A stretch of 64,000 nucleotides of DNA from JAFGLZ01 sp964622545 (GTDB lineage Bacteria; Planctomycetota; Phycisphaerae; UBA1845; JAFGLZ01), in the NCBI GenBank assembly GCA_964622545.1, contig CAZUQM010000037.1, positions 1 to 64,000 of the forward strand, read 5' to 3'. Shown here piece by piece: positions 9,948 through 18,851 of the stretch. The notes beneath the pieces are model-generated. The model saw only the letters and a program-made list of their open reading frames with translations, was not told where the DNA came from and did no database searches. The translations under genes and the position numbers were made by a program. Within the stretch, counting starts at the first letter, position 1. Each line of letters begins with the position of its first letter.

Positions 9948-10970
9948 ATGAACCGCGACCATCCGATCATCTCGATCGTCGTGCCGAGCTTTAACGAGCA
10001 GGACAACGTGGGTCCCCTCGTGGAGGCCTTGCGGGGCGTTCTCGATTCGATCACGGCCGAGTACGAGATCATCTTCGTCAGCGACGGCAGCACCGATGCG
10101 ACCGGTTCGCGCGTGGCGGAGCTGCACCGCAAAGACCCCCGAGTCAAGCTCATCGAGCTGAGCCGCAACTTCGGGCACCAGCTCGCGCTGATGGCCGGGC
10201 TGGACGTGGCGGCGGGCGACGCGGTGATCACCATGGACGCAGATTTGCAGCATCCGCCGACGTTGATCACGGAGATGCTCGCGCGATGGCAGGACGGCGA
10301 GGACGTCGTCCACGCCGTTCGTCAGACCAGCGGCGGCGGGGTCGTGCAACGGTCGCTGTCGCGGCTGAGCTACGGCATCCTGAGCCGACTGTGTGAGGTG
10401 GATATCCTGCCCAACGCGGCCGATTTCCGTTTGATGGATCGGCGCGTGGTCGAGGTGATGCGCCAGCTCCGTGAACGGTTTCGGTTCGACCGCGGCCTGG
10501 TCCGGTGGCTGGGCTTTCGACAGGGGCAGGTCGTCTATCGGGAGGACCGTCGGCACTCCGGCCGGCCGGCGTACCGGTTCAGCCAGCGTGTGCGCCTGCT
10601 CGGCAACGCGGTGTTCTCGCTATCCAGTCGTCCTCTCAACGTGGTGGGGATGCTGGGGTTGGTGTTGTCGGCAGGCAGCTTGGCGTATCTGCTGTTCATC
10701 CTAGGGGCTCGGCTGCTGGCGCCGGATCGACTGAGCGTGCAGCCGGGCTGGGCGAGCACGACCGCGACGATCCTGCTCGTCGGCGGGTTCCAGCTCGTGG
10801 CCTTCTGGTTGCTGGGCCAGTACGTCGGCCGGACGTACGAGGAGACGAAGCGCCGGCCGCCCTATGTGATCGCCCGCGGATTGGGGTTCGAGGATCCACG
10901 CATTCACGCGGCCGATCGGCCCGCTCTGAACCTGACGAACGCGACCGATAAGCCGGTTGAGCAGGGATGA
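9948..10970 (+). CDS. GT2 glycosyltransferase, GtrB/dolichol-phosphate-mannose-synthase type
   Basis: A 340-aa membrane glycosyltransferase. The GT-A domain begins at once (ISIVVPSFNEQDNVGPLVEAL) and has FVSDGSTDATG, the metal-binding MDADLQHPP and the DFRLMDRRV segment. Two C-terminal transmembrane helices (about residues 235-255 and 270-300) precede TYEETKRRPPYVI. This is the GtrB/polyprenyl-phosphate sugar transferase pattern: it loads a sugar from a nucleotide donor onto a lipid phosphate for later use outside the membrane. The start at 9948 has only a weak GGCGGG box but fits the family's N-terminus. It precedes the large lipoprotein and a sugar-phosphate transferase, suggesting a surface-glycan locus. 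Confidence 0.88.
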   Translation: MNRDHPIISIVVPSFNEQDNVGPLVEALRGVLDSITAEYEIIFVSDGSTDATGSRVAELHRKDPRVKLIELSRNFGHQLALMAGLDVAAGDAVITMDADLQHPPTLITEMLARWQDGEDVVHAVRQTSGGGVVQRSLSRLSYGILSRLCEVDILPNAADFRLMDRRVVEVMRQLRERFRFDRGLVRWLGFRQGQVVYREDRRHSGRPAYRFSQRVRLLGNAVFSLSSRPLNVVGMLGLVLSAGSLAYLLFILGARLLAPDRLSVQPGWASTTATILLVGGFQLVAFWLLGQYVGRTYEETKRRPPYVIARGLGFEDPRIHAADRPALNLTNATDKPVEQG

Positions 10971-11207
10971 GCCCCCGGCTGCGCGAACCGCAACGCGGCT
11001 GGCGTTCTGGCTCCTTTAGTGGCGACCAACACACGTTGGACATTTCTCTACCGGTAAGCCGACGTAGGCCATGGCGTTGGTGCGGCGCCTATCTCCTGTA
11101 GCTTGCCTAGTTTGACAGCGTATTGTACGCTTCGCCGGCGTCCTGGGTAAGTACCGGGTCGCCTGATGGCAGTCGGCTTGGCGGGCCGAGCTTCTGGAGA
11201 GGCGGGG

Positions 11208-13547
11208 ATGGTCGTACGATTATCGGCGGTGTTTGGTCTTTGGGCGCTATCGACGGGCGTGATGCTGGCCGCGGGCGGTTGCGGGGCCGCGTCTGCGGGG
11301 GATCTGCTCGGGCCGGGCGATGGCAGTGACGGCGGCATCGTGGCCGGGCTTATTGACGACGGCGCCGATCCCAACCTTCCTACCGATACGCAAGACCCGA
11401 ACGACGACACGACGGACCTCGACGGGGGCCAGGACGCAGGCGATGACGGCGGCTCGGATGATGATCCAAACGCTGTCGTCGTACGTTTCAGGGTCAGCCC
11501 ATCGGAGGGCCCGAGGCCGCTGGTGGTGACGTGCTCGGCGGAGTCGACGGGGGCTCTGCCTGAGGGCGTGTATCGGTGGCTTATCGACGGTGTCGCCGAT
11601 TCCGGACCGCGCGATACGCACGCGGGTCGGGCGGTCACGTTGGAGACGGGGGGCAGTCACGAGATCCGTCTGAGCTATGCCCCTTCGGCCACCTCGTTGT
11701 TCTCGACTTGCACGCACGCCGACGGCGGGGGTGAAGCGGCGACGGTCGTGGTCTGGCCTCGGATTTCGGGTGCGCTTCGCGACCCCGATGGCGAGCCGAT
11801 TGCGGGCGTTGTGGTTCAGGCCGGTGACGGCGCTGCGTCCTGCGAAACGGACGCGGACGGCCTCTTCGCCCTGGACGTGCCGATGGGATGGTCTGGTCGG
11901 ATCAGTCCGGAGACGGATGACTACGACTTCGATCGCGCCGACCGAAGCTTCACCCGAGTCAACGGCGACATCCCCGGCCAGGACTTCGTCGGTCTAGCGC
12001 GTTGGGTCACGGTGGCCGGCGTGGTGACCGATACGGCAGGCGATCCGGTGGCGGATCTTGAGGTGCGGGCCGTGCCCGACGGGGGGACGACCACGACGGA
12101 TGCGTCGGGAGTGTACGAGCTGCGGGTCCCGAATCTCTGGTCGGGCGAGATCGCTCCGATGCCGGCGGACTACGGGTTCGAACCGCCACGCAGGACGTAT
12201 GCCTTCGTGGAGGCGGCCGCGAGCGGGCACGACTTCGTGGCCACGCCCTGGCCGAGCGACGGCAGCTTCACGTCGGATCACGCTTTGATGATGCTCAAGT
12301 CACTTCCGAGCTACAGCGGCGGTCCGCGGATTCAGATCATGAAGAACTACGGCTACTGGGGTGAGATAAACGGCGGCCGTCCCATATTGGCGGAACTCGT
12401 ACGGATAGGTGGCACGTACCAGGCGAATATCTCGAGAATACACACGGGAGGGGCGGATGGTACGTACCTCCGGATCGCCAGGGACTTCGCCCAGCAGGGC
12501 GTCCCCATTTGGTTGGAGATGGGTTCGATCGGCGGCCTCGGCTTCTGTGAGTCGATCGGATCTTTCGATCCCAACTGCTTCCACGCGTGTCCCAGGCCGC
12601 TGGATGAGTACCTCAACCCGGAGCACCCAATCGCTGGCCGGCGAAAATCCCGACGCCTTTTCTGTCCGTGTCGGCACGCGTGTCAGCGGCAGATTGCGCG
12701 ATGGTTCAAAGCGGGCGAGGACTTACGCGCGTCAGGGATGTCGGCGGACATGCTGGAGGGTGTGTGGGTGCACGACGAATCAGCCTATGTAGCGGTGACT
12801 AGCGAATGGCATGTCTCGTTCGCCATGTATGAAGAATGCACGGCCTGTGGGAGCAGGGAGGCGCACAATGAGCACCTGGCCAAGCTCCAAGCGAACATCG
12901 TTCATGCCATGATGAGGGGGCTTGGGGCGGCTCCGGCCGGCGATTTGAACCGGGACTTCGTCTTTGACGCTGAAGACCAGGCGCTCTTCCAGCAGGCCAT
13001 GGTCGACCAGCATCCGATGGGCGATTTCGACAACAATGGCATCGTCGACGCCGACGATTGGACCTACGTGGAATCGGTGGAACCGACCACCCCCAAGATG
13101 CTCTCGCAGTTCTGGTGGTGTGGAGGGTACCTAGACTATACGGCCGACGGCTTGCCGGCAAGGCCCTCGCCCTGGCTGCCAATCGAGGATTTCCCAGGCG
13201 TACCCCGACAGACGCACTTCAACTTCGCCCGTTACGGCTCGGACGATGATTGCGTCGACGATCTTGCGATGACGATCGACGCTATCAACAACACCTTCGG
13301 CAAGCCGGTGGTTCCTCATCTCTCCTTGACGCTGGACAGTACGGCTGGATGCGAGTGCGGCGTTCCCTACTCGGCCAACTACGGCAAGGCCAAGATCGCT
13401 GCGCAGAAGGGTTGTCCGATGATCCTCTGTTACGCGCTGAATCCGCTGATGGCCGATTGGATGACTCCGGAGTTGTATCGCAAGCAGTTTGAAAGCGTGC
13501 GGGCGATCGTTGAGGGCGCACGGGATGGCGCCTTGATGCAGCCCTAG
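11208..13547 (+). CDS. Large modular lipoprotein with embedded dockerin-like module
   Basis: A 779-aa secreted lipoprotein. The signal peptide ends in a lipobox (LAAGGC, Cys25). After an Asp/Gly-rich linker (about 35-90) come a PKD/Ig-like domain (about 95-185), two carboxypeptidase-regulatory-like beta modules (about 190-265 and 267-350, each with GxVxDxxGxP-type starts) and a C-terminal region (355-779) that I do not recognise. Inside the last region, about residues 577-620, are two calcium-loop repeats of dockerin type (GDLNRDFVFDAED and GDFDNNGIVDADD). The C-terminal region is Cys-rich (CPCRHAC, ECTACG, CECG) and has Trp and Asp/Glu patterns that could suit a glycan-active barrel, which is inference only. 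It converges on the sugar transferase, the two stop codons sharing CTAG. Confidence 0.85.
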   Translation: MVVRLSAVFGLWALSTGVMLAAGGCGAASAGDLLGPGDGSDGGIVAGLIDDGADPNLPTDTQDPNDDTTDLDGGQDAGDDGGSDDDPNAVVVRFRVSPSEGPRPLVVTCSAESTGALPEGVYRWLIDGVADSGPRDTHAGRAVTLETGGSHEIRLSYAPSATSLFSTCTHADGGGEAATVVVWPRISGALRDPDGEPIAGVVVQAGDGAASCETDADGLFALDVPMGWSGRISPETDDYDFDRADRSFTRVNGDIPGQDFVGLARWVTVAGVVTDTAGDPVADLEVRAVPDGGTTTTDASGVYELRVPNLWSGEIAPMPADYGFEPPRRTYAFVEAAASGHDFVATPWPSDGSFTSDHALMMLKSLPSYSGGPRIQIMKNYGYWGEINGGRPILAELVRIGGTYQANISRIHTGGADGTYLRIARDFAQQGVPIWLEMGSIGGLGFCESIGSFDPNCFHACPRPLDEYLNPEHPIAGRRKSRRLFCPCRHACQRQIARWFKAGEDLRASGMSADMLEGVWVHDESAYVAVTSEWHVSFAMYEECTACGSREAHNEHLAKLQANIVHAMMRGLGAAPAGDLNRDFVFDAEDQALFQQAMVDQHPMGDFDNNGIVDADDWTYVESVEPTTPKMLSQFWWCGGYLDYTADGLPARPSPWLPIEDFPGVPRQTHFNFARYGSDDDCVDDLAMTIDAINNTFGKPVVPHLSLTLDSTAGCECGVPYSANYGKAKIAAQKGCPMILCYALNPLMADWMTPELYRKQFESVRAIVEGARDGALMQP

Positions 13548-14185
13548 CCAGTGGAGGGCCGCGTTGGCCCGCCCGGCGACTCGTTAGATTGCGGCAGGAT
13601 CCGCGCAAAGCGCTCTTCACCCAGTAGAATAACGACGGGCGTGCGGAGCAGAATCTGGAGATCCAGTGCTGGGCTGAGGTTCTCGACGTAGCACACATCC
13701 CACACGATGCGCTCGGGCCAGGAGATGGCTGTGCCGCCGTGGATCTGTGCCAGACCGGTGCAGCCCGGCCTAACGAGCAGGCGCCGCCTTTCGAACTCGC
13801 CGTATTTCTCGACCTGGTCCATCAACGTGGGTCTTGGCCCGATCAGCGACATGTCGCCGCGGAGCACGTTGAGAATCTGCGGCAACTCGTCGATCTTCAG
13901 CCGGCGGAGCCATCGGCCCACGGTCGTGATCTCCGGATGGTCCAAGGGCACGAGTTCCTTCGGATCCGGCGCGCGCCCTCCTCGCATGGTGCGGAACTTG
14001 TAGACCTTGAAGGGCCTGCCGTAGCGTCCGGCACGCGTCTGTGTGAACAGGATGGGGCCGGGACTGGTCAGCTTGATCAGGACGGCGGCAATCAAGAGGA
14101 CCGGTGCCAGGAGGATCAAGCCAATCAGACTGAGGACGACGTCGATGAGGCGTTTGATGGGGGCATACCAGTCGGACCCGGGCAT
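13544..14185 (-). CDS. Undecaprenyl-phosphate sugar phosphotransferase, short PglC/WcaJ-C type
   Basis: A 213-aa initiating sugar transferase. It has one N-terminal hydrophobic hairpin (IDVVLSLIGLILLAPVLLIAA) and then the catalytic core: FTQTRAGRYGRPFKVYKFRTM, KIDELPQILNVLRGDMSLIG and GPRP, VRPGCTGLAQ. It puts the first phosphosugar on undecaprenyl phosphate at the start of polysaccharide or O-antigen synthesis. It is the catalytic-only form without the five-helix N-terminal half. The neighbouring GT2 and lipoprotein genes fit a polysaccharide locus. Confidence 0.92.
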   Translation of the reverse strand: MPGSDWYAPIKRLIDVVLSLIGLILLAPVLLIAAVLIKLTSPGPILFTQTRAGRYGRPFKVYKFRTMRGGRAPDPKELVPLDHPEITTVGRWLRRLKIDELPQILNVLRGDMSLIGPRPTLMDQVEKYGEFERRRLLVRPGCTGLAQIHGGTAISWPERIVWDVCYVENLSPALDLQILLRTPVVILLGEERFARILPQSNESPGGPTRPSTG

Positions 14186-14443
14186 CGGCTGACCTTCTTC
14201 CTGGCTGCGATTTCGTTTTGTGACGTGGCCGGATGAATCCCGATGCGACCTTCACGTCCAGAGGATAGCCCGCGGCGTCGGGCCTGCCAAGCGCGTCGGT
14301 GGTTCGAGGGGCTGCAGGGGGCAGGGGTTTGACGGACCTGCCCCAGCCAGGGGGATACACTTGGGGTGCCGATCCAGGATTATGTCCGCCGGTCTTGCAG
14401 ATGGCCTTGCAGAAGGGTTAGGATGATCGCTGTAGGGTAGTTC

Positions 14444-15103
14444 GTGCGGCTTCTGGGTCCGAGGGCATGGCTGTTGGGAATCACTGATACGCAACCGTCC
14501 TCAGCACAGCCGCTTAGCGAAGAAGCGGACCGGGTTCGCCAGCGCGTGGAAACTCAGAACCTGCTCGTTCGCCGACAGGGGCTCTGGCGCATTCTGGGAG
14601 CGCTGGGAATCTCGACGGTGCTGCTGCTGCTGGCGTTAGGGCTTCGTCGAGACCAGGTGATACGGGAGGCTGCCCTCGATGATATGGAGCGTGTGGGCCA
14701 GGCGTTCGATAGTTGGGTGCACGAGCACGCCGCCTTGCCCAGCAGCCTTGACGTGGTCTTCAGGTCGGGCCGAGAGCTGTCCACGTCTCATCTGGGCTAC
14801 GCCGACATCGACCGCCGTAGGATCGCGGCCCTGGGCCAAATGCCGGTCGTTCTCGTCTATGATTTGGAGCCTCGAGGGCAGCTCTTCAGCCACCATGGGC
14901 GATCGGTTCTGCTGTGCAAACGGGCGGATTTTCAAGCTAAGTGGTTGACTGAAAAGGAGTTCGCTCGGCAGAGATCGCGAGAGCAGGATCTGGTCGAGAA
15001 GCTTCACTCGTCGCCCGGTTTGATGAACGGTTCTGGAAAGGGACGCGGGCAGAGCGGCTTGCCAAGCCCCTTGCTCAAGCCCAGGGTGGTTCCCGGTCGT
15101 TAG
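14444..15103 (+). CDS. Single-pass membrane protein, unknown function
   Basis: A 219-aa protein from a GTG at 14444, preceded by AGGG about 6 nt upstream. An N-terminal cytoplasmic stretch with charged coiled-coil character (SEEADRVRQRVETQ) leads to one transmembrane helix (ILGALGISTVLLLLALGL, about residues 50-67). A mostly polar outer domain of about 150 residues follows, with helix AALDDMERVGQAFDSWV and a basic, low-complexity tail. No family is recognised. It lies between the polysaccharide genes and the S10 promoter. Earlier or later starts are possible because no ATG is well placed. Confidence 0.6.
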   Translation: MRLLGPRAWLLGITDTQPSSAQPLSEEADRVRQRVETQNLLVRRQGLWRILGALGISTVLLLLALGLRRDQVIREAALDDMERVGQAFDSWVHEHAALPSSLDVVFRSGRELSTSHLGYADIDRRRIAALGQMPVVLVYDLEPRGQLFSHHGRSVLLCKRADFQAKWLTEKEFARQRSREQDLVEKLHSSPGLMNGSGKGRGQSGLPSPLLKPRVVPGR

Positions 15104-15231
15104 ATCAAGGGTGGTTCCCGTTTCTGGCAAGCGAAGCACTCGGCGGCTCTCGCCCGGGTGTCATCGCGGGTGACCTTTCGGTCGAAATCCCCGAATTTTT
15201 TCCGCGCAGGTCCTCTGGTGGCAAGATTTGC

Positions 15232-15259
15232 TTGACAAAGCACTTCTGCTTGCTACACT
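15232..15259 (+). promoter_or_regulatory. Promoter of the ribosomal S10-spc-alpha cluster
   Basis: TTGACA at 15232-15237 (perfect -35) and TACACT at 15254-15259, spaced by 16 bp. Transcription would begin near 15266, leaving a leader of about 40 nt before rpsJ, too short for an E. coli-like S10 attenuator. It is the best promoter match in the window. Confidence 0.8.
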
Positions 15260-15304
15260 GGCCTTTCTGTCTTCGTACGGAATAGATAGGGAGTGTATAC
15301 GCCG

Positions 15305-15616
15305 ATGGACGGAGAGATGATACGCATTCGGATGGAGGCCTACGACCACGGCGCGTTGGATTCCTCCGCCCGTGAGATCGTCGACCACGCGAAGCGCACC
15401 AGCGCCCGCGTGCGGGGTCCGATTCCGCTGCCGACTCGCATCGAGCGTTACACGGTACTGCGGTCGCCTCACATTGACAAGAAGTCGCGTGAGCAGTTCG
15501 AGATGCGCACGCACAAGCGGGTGATCGACATCTATGAGCCGACGGCAAGGACCGTCGAAGCGTTGAACCGGCTTGTGGTGCCGGCGGGTGTCTTCGTCAA
15601 GATGCAGTTGAAGTAA
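15305..15616 (+). CDS. rpsJ: 30S ribosomal protein uS10
   Basis: A 103-aa small-subunit protein, also NusE in transcription antitermination. Hallmarks are IRIRMEAYDHGALDSSA, GPIPLPTRIERYTVLRSPH and FEMRTHKRVIDI. The start at 15305 (MDGEMIRIR) aligns with the usual MAGQKIRIR and has GGGAG about 11 nt upstream; an in-frame GTG at 15293 and ATG at 15317 are less likely. It is the first gene of the cluster; no rpsL, rpsG, fusA or tuf precedes it. Confidence 0.97.
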   Translation: MDGEMIRIRMEAYDHGALDSSAREIVDHAKRTSARVRGPIPLPTRIERYTVLRSPHIDKKSREQFEMRTHKRVIDIYEPTARTVEALNRLVVPAGVFVKMQLK

Positions 15617-15762
15617 GGGCGGGAGCTTTCGCCGGGCTGTGTTGGCGAGGCGCCAAGGCTGGCTTCTTCGTCTAGCCCCGTATCGACAAACAATTCGGAC
15701 ACATGAGCTTGATCGTGTGTCACCAGATCGCTCCCGAGGGGCGATAGGGGAGATTTATTCAC

Positions 15763-16527
15763 ATGGTGGCGGCGCTGCTAGGCAAAAAGATCGGGATGAC
15801 CCAGGTGTACGACGAAGCGGGTCGGTCGGTGCCCGTGACGATCATCCAGGCGGGTCCTTGCCCCGTGCTGCAGGTCAAGACGCAGGAGACCGACGGGTAC
15901 GATGCCGTGCAGCTCGGCTTCGACGAGGTGAAGCCGCATCGGTCGACGCTGCCGGAGATCGGCCATGCCAAGAAGGCGGGGACGGGACCGAAGCGGTTCG
16001 TTCGCGAGGTCCGCTTTCACGAGGCCGCGCCGGAGTCCGAGCCCGGTGACCTGTGGACCGTCGACGTCTTCGACGAGGTTCAGTTCGTGGATGTGGTGGG
16101 CACGACGAAGGGGCGTGGGTTCGCCGGTGTGATGCGACGCCATCACTTCGGTGGTCAGCCGGCCTCGCACGGCGTGGAGCGTAAGCACCGCAGCCCGGGT
16201 TCGATCTCGAGTCACGGCTCCGATCTGGGCCACGGTGGGAATCTGAAGAAGGGCAAGCGGATGGCGGGCCAGATGGGCAACGTCCGGCGGACCAGCCGCA
16301 ACCACGTGCTGGTCGGGGTGGACAAGGTCCGCAACCTGTTGCTTGTCAAGGGGGGCGTGCCGGGTGCGAACGGCAGCTACGTGGTCGTGCAGCGGAGCGT
16401 GGCCAAGAATCAGCCCAAAGACATCGAACGGTTGTACTACGTTGTCGGAAGCGATGAGGACGCCCAGCCGAGCAAGGTGTTCAAGCTGGAGGTCGTTGGT
16501 GCGGCGTCGGGCGGCACTGAGGATTAG
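15763..16527 (+). CDS. rplC: 50S ribosomal protein uL3
   Basis: A 254-aa large-subunit protein near the peptidyl-transferase centre. It has the N-terminal LLGKKIGMTQVYDEAGR, the loop TKGRGFAGVMRRHHFGGQPASHG, and HRSPGSISSHG with KKGKRMAGQMGN. It is longer than E. coli L3 (209 aa), mostly through an insertion around residues 60-100 and a C-terminal tail. A 146-nt gap separates it from rpsJ, the widest gap in the S10 part. Confidence 0.97.
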   Translation: MVAALLGKKIGMTQVYDEAGRSVPVTIIQAGPCPVLQVKTQETDGYDAVQLGFDEVKPHRSTLPEIGHAKKAGTGPKRFVREVRFHEAAPESEPGDLWTVDVFDEVQFVDVVGTTKGRGFAGVMRRHHFGGQPASHGVERKHRSPGSISSHGSDLGHGGNLKKGKRMAGQMGNVRRTSRNHVLVGVDKVRNLLLVKGGVPGANGSYVVVQRSVAKNQPKDIERLYYVVGSDEDAQPSKVFKLEVVGAASGGTED

Positions 16528-16590
16528 CATCGCCAGGGAATCAGAGCGAGGCGCGCCGGTCGGCGCTCGCCCGCACAGGCAGATTGAACG

Positions 16591-17277
16591 ATGATCGACT
16601 TGCCCGTCTACAACGAGAATGGCGACCAGATCGAGACGGTCTCGGTGGATGAGTCCGAGCTCGGTGGCGAGGTGCGGCCGGCTTTGCTCAAGCAAGCGGT
16701 CGTGATGCACTTGGCGAATCAGCGTCAGGGCACGTCGGCGACGCGCAACCGCAGCCAGGTCGTCGGCAGCACCAAGAAGCTGTATCGCCAGAAGGGCACA
16801 GGCCGTGCCCGCATGGGGTCGAGCCGGACGAACATCCGTCGGGGCGGCGGCATGGCGTTCGCCAAGCGGACACGCGACTTCCGTCAGTCCATGCCCAAGA
16901 AGATGCGACGCCTCGCCCGGCGCAATGCCGTATTGGCCAAGGCCCTCAGTGGCGACCTCCTCCTGATCGACGCACTCACCTTCGAAGAACCCAAGACCAA
17001 ACGATTCGCGACGATGCTTCGGGCCCTCAAGGCCGATCGGGGCTGTGTGCTTGCTCTGGCCGGGAGGGACGAGAACGTCTACCGATCGGGCCGGAACATC
17101 CCCAAGACCGAGATCCGCCAGGCCAACGAATTGAGCACGTACGAGATTCTGCGGCGCCGCCGGCTGCTCATGACCCGGGAGGCGTGGGAGGTGTTCTTGT
17201 CCGGCGCCCAGGGGGCCGTGCCGTCCAAGGTCGCGGAGGGCTCGGAGGAAGCGGTTTCGTCGGAAGGACAGGAGTAG
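16591..17277 (+). CDS. rplD: 50S ribosomal protein uL4
   Basis: A 228-aa large-subunit protein that lines the exit tunnel. The central loop is recognisable in RNRSQVVGSTKKLYRQKGTG, followed by the Arg-rich RARMGSSRTNIRRGGGMAFA. In E. coli, L4 also represses the S10 operon; no such leader is obvious here, so autoregulation is unproven. The C-terminus is extended and acidic (SEEAVSSEGQE). The rplW Shine-Dalgarno lies in its last codons. Confidence 0.96.
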   Translation: MIDLPVYNENGDQIETVSVDESELGGEVRPALLKQAVVMHLANQRQGTSATRNRSQVVGSTKKLYRQKGTGRARMGSSRTNIRRGGGMAFAKRTRDFRQSMPKKMRRLARRNAVLAKALSGDLLLIDALTFEEPKTKRFATMLRALKADRGCVLALAGRDENVYRSGRNIPKTEIRQANELSTYEILRRRRLLMTREAWEVFLSGAQGAVPSKVAEGSEEAVSSEGQE

Positions 17278-17283
17278 GATCGG

Positions 17284-17595
17284 ATGGACATCTACCACAC
17301 GATCGTTCGGCCTCTGGTGACCGAGAAGGGCACCTTTCAGAGCCAGCAGAACCATGGCGAGACGAAGTGGATGGCTCCGCGCGGCGGGGCGTACAGCTTC
17401 GAGGTCCATCCGGACGCGAACAAGACGCAGATCAAACAGGCCGTCGAGAAGATCTACAACGTCAAGGTGCTGAGCGTGCGGACGGCCAACCGGCGCGGGA
17501 AACCTCGTCGGGTGCGGTTCAAGACGGGCAACACGAAAGAATGGAAGAAGGCGGTGGTGGTCCTGGATCCGGACAGCCATATCGACCTGTTCTAG
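17284..17595 (+). CDS. rplW: 50S ribosomal protein uL23
   Basis: A 103-aa large-subunit protein at the exit-tunnel mouth, the docking site for SRP and trigger factor. It has IVRPLVTEKGTF at the start and YSFEVHPDANKTQIKQAVEK and KVLSVRTANRRGKPRR downstream. An insertion (QNHGETKWMAPRGG) follows the first helix. The ATG lies 6 nt after the rplD stop and is served by an AGGAG box overlapping it. Confidence 0.96.
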   Translation: MDIYHTIVRPLVTEKGTFQSQQNHGETKWMAPRGGAYSFEVHPDANKTQIKQAVEKIYNVKVLSVRTANRRGKPRRVRFKTGNTKEWKKAVVVLDPDSHIDLF

Positions 17596-17633
17596 CAGCG
17601 GCCGGTGCCGACCGGCATGGATGGTGAGTGACG

Positions 17634-18497
17634 ATGGCGATCAAGATCTACAAACCGACGTCGGCCGGGCGACGGAAGGCCTCGGTGAACCTGCACAGCG
17701 AGATCACCGACAAGCGCCGCAAGCCCGAGAAGTCGCTGCTGGAGCCGTTGAAGAAGACGGGGGGCCGGAACCATCACGGCAAGATCACGGCCTGGCATCG
17801 CGGGGGCGGGCACAAGCGCCGCTACCGTCGGATCGACTTCAAGCGGAAAAAGGACCACGTCGAGGCGAAGGTGGTGGCGATCGAGTACGACCCGAACCGG
17901 ACGTGCCACATCGCGCTGCTGGAGTATGCCGACGGCGAGAAGCGGTACATCCTGGCGCCTCAGGGCCTCCAGGCGGGCGAGGTGCTCGAATCGGGCCAGC
18001 AGGTCGAGCCGAAGTCGGGCAACTGCATGCCGCTGAAGTCGATTCCGGTGGGCATGGACGTGCACAACATCGAGCTGATCGCCGGTCAGGGCGGCAAGAT
18101 GGTTCGCTCGGCGGGCAGCTCGGCGAGGTTGGTGGCCCGCGAGGGCGACTGGGCGACGCTGCTGCTGCCGTCGGGTGAGATGCGGCAGGTCCGTGGTGAG
18201 TGTCGCGCGACGATCGGCGTGATCGGCAACGCGGACCACCAGAACGTTCGGCTCGGCAAGGCCGGCCGCAAGCGGCACATGGGTCGCCGGCCCCACGTGC
18301 GGGGTACGGCGATGAACCCGGTGGCTCACCCGCTGGGCGGCGGCGAAGGTCGCAGCGGCGGCGGTCGCCATCCGTGCAGCCCCTGGGGCAAGCTGGCCAA
18401 GGGGGGTCGGACGCGCAAGAAAGGCAAGCCGTCGAGCAAGCGGATTCTGCGTCGCCGTCGGTCGGTGCGTTACGGTCAGTTGCCGAGGCCGAAGTAG
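17634..18497 (+). CDS. rplB: 50S ribosomal protein uL2
   Basis: A 287-aa RNA-binding protein essential for subunit association and peptidyl transfer. It begins MAIKIYKPTSAGRR and has GRNHHGKITAWHRGGGHKRRYR, the central ANIEL-like DVHNIELIAGQGGKMVRSAG, and the conserved GVAMNPVAHPLGGGEGR-type loop (here GTAMNPVAHPLGGGEGR). The catalytically relevant His in that loop is present. An in-frame ATG two codons upstream (17628) is less consistent with the family. Confidence 0.97.
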   Translation: MAIKIYKPTSAGRRKASVNLHSEITDKRRKPEKSLLEPLKKTGGRNHHGKITAWHRGGGHKRRYRRIDFKRKKDHVEAKVVAIEYDPNRTCHIALLEYADGEKRYILAPQGLQAGEVLESGQQVEPKSGNCMPLKSIPVGMDVHNIELIAGQGGKMVRSAGSSARLVAREGDWATLLLPSGEMRQVRGECRATIGVIGNADHQNVRLGKAGRKRHMGRRPHVRGTAMNPVAHPLGGGEGRSGGGRHPCSPWGKLAKGGRTRKKGKPSSKRILRRRRSVRYGQLPRPK

Positions 18498-18558
18498 CGA
18501 CAGGGACGGGTTGGAGCGAGACCCGCGGTAAGATGTGAGACATGAGAGAGGTTGAGGC

Positions 18559-18828
18559 ATGTCGCGTAGCTTAAAGAAAGGCCCGTACGTCGACGAGAAG
18601 CTGTTTCGCAAGGTGATGCGGAGCAAGGAGACGGGCGAGCGCCAACCGATCAAGACGTGGGCGCGAGCCTGCACGATCGTGCCGGAGTTCGTGGGTCACA
18701 CCTTCGCGGTGCACAACGGGAAGAACCATGTCAATGTGCTGTGCACGGAGGACATGGTGGGCCATAAGCTGGGCGAGTTCGCCCCGACGCGATTGTTCCG
18801 CGGCCATGCCGGCGGCAAGCGGCGCTAG
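18559..18828 (+). CDS. rpsS: 30S ribosomal protein uS19
   Basis: An 89-aa small-subunit head protein contacting uS13 and tRNA. It opens MSRSLKKGPYVDEKL and contains IKTWARACTIVPEFVGHTFAVHNGKNHV and GHKLGEFAPTRLFRGHAG in family order. A GAGGTTGAGG box serves the ATG. It lies in the usual rplB-rpsS-rplV order. Confidence 0.97.
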   Translation: MSRSLKKGPYVDEKLFRKVMRSKETGERQPIKTWARACTIVPEFVGHTFAVHNGKNHVNVLCTEDMVGHKLGEFAPTRLFRGHAGGKRR

Positions 18829-18851
18829 TGGTCTGACAGGGAGAGCTGTCG

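Noticed and set aside
14327..14375. TTGACG with a TACACT further downstream as a promoter for the one-TM protein
   Set aside because: Spacing is about 21 bp, too long for a standard promoter.
15778..17580. 600-codon open frame on the minus strand
   Set aside because: Antisense to rplC, rplD and rplW, which are certain.
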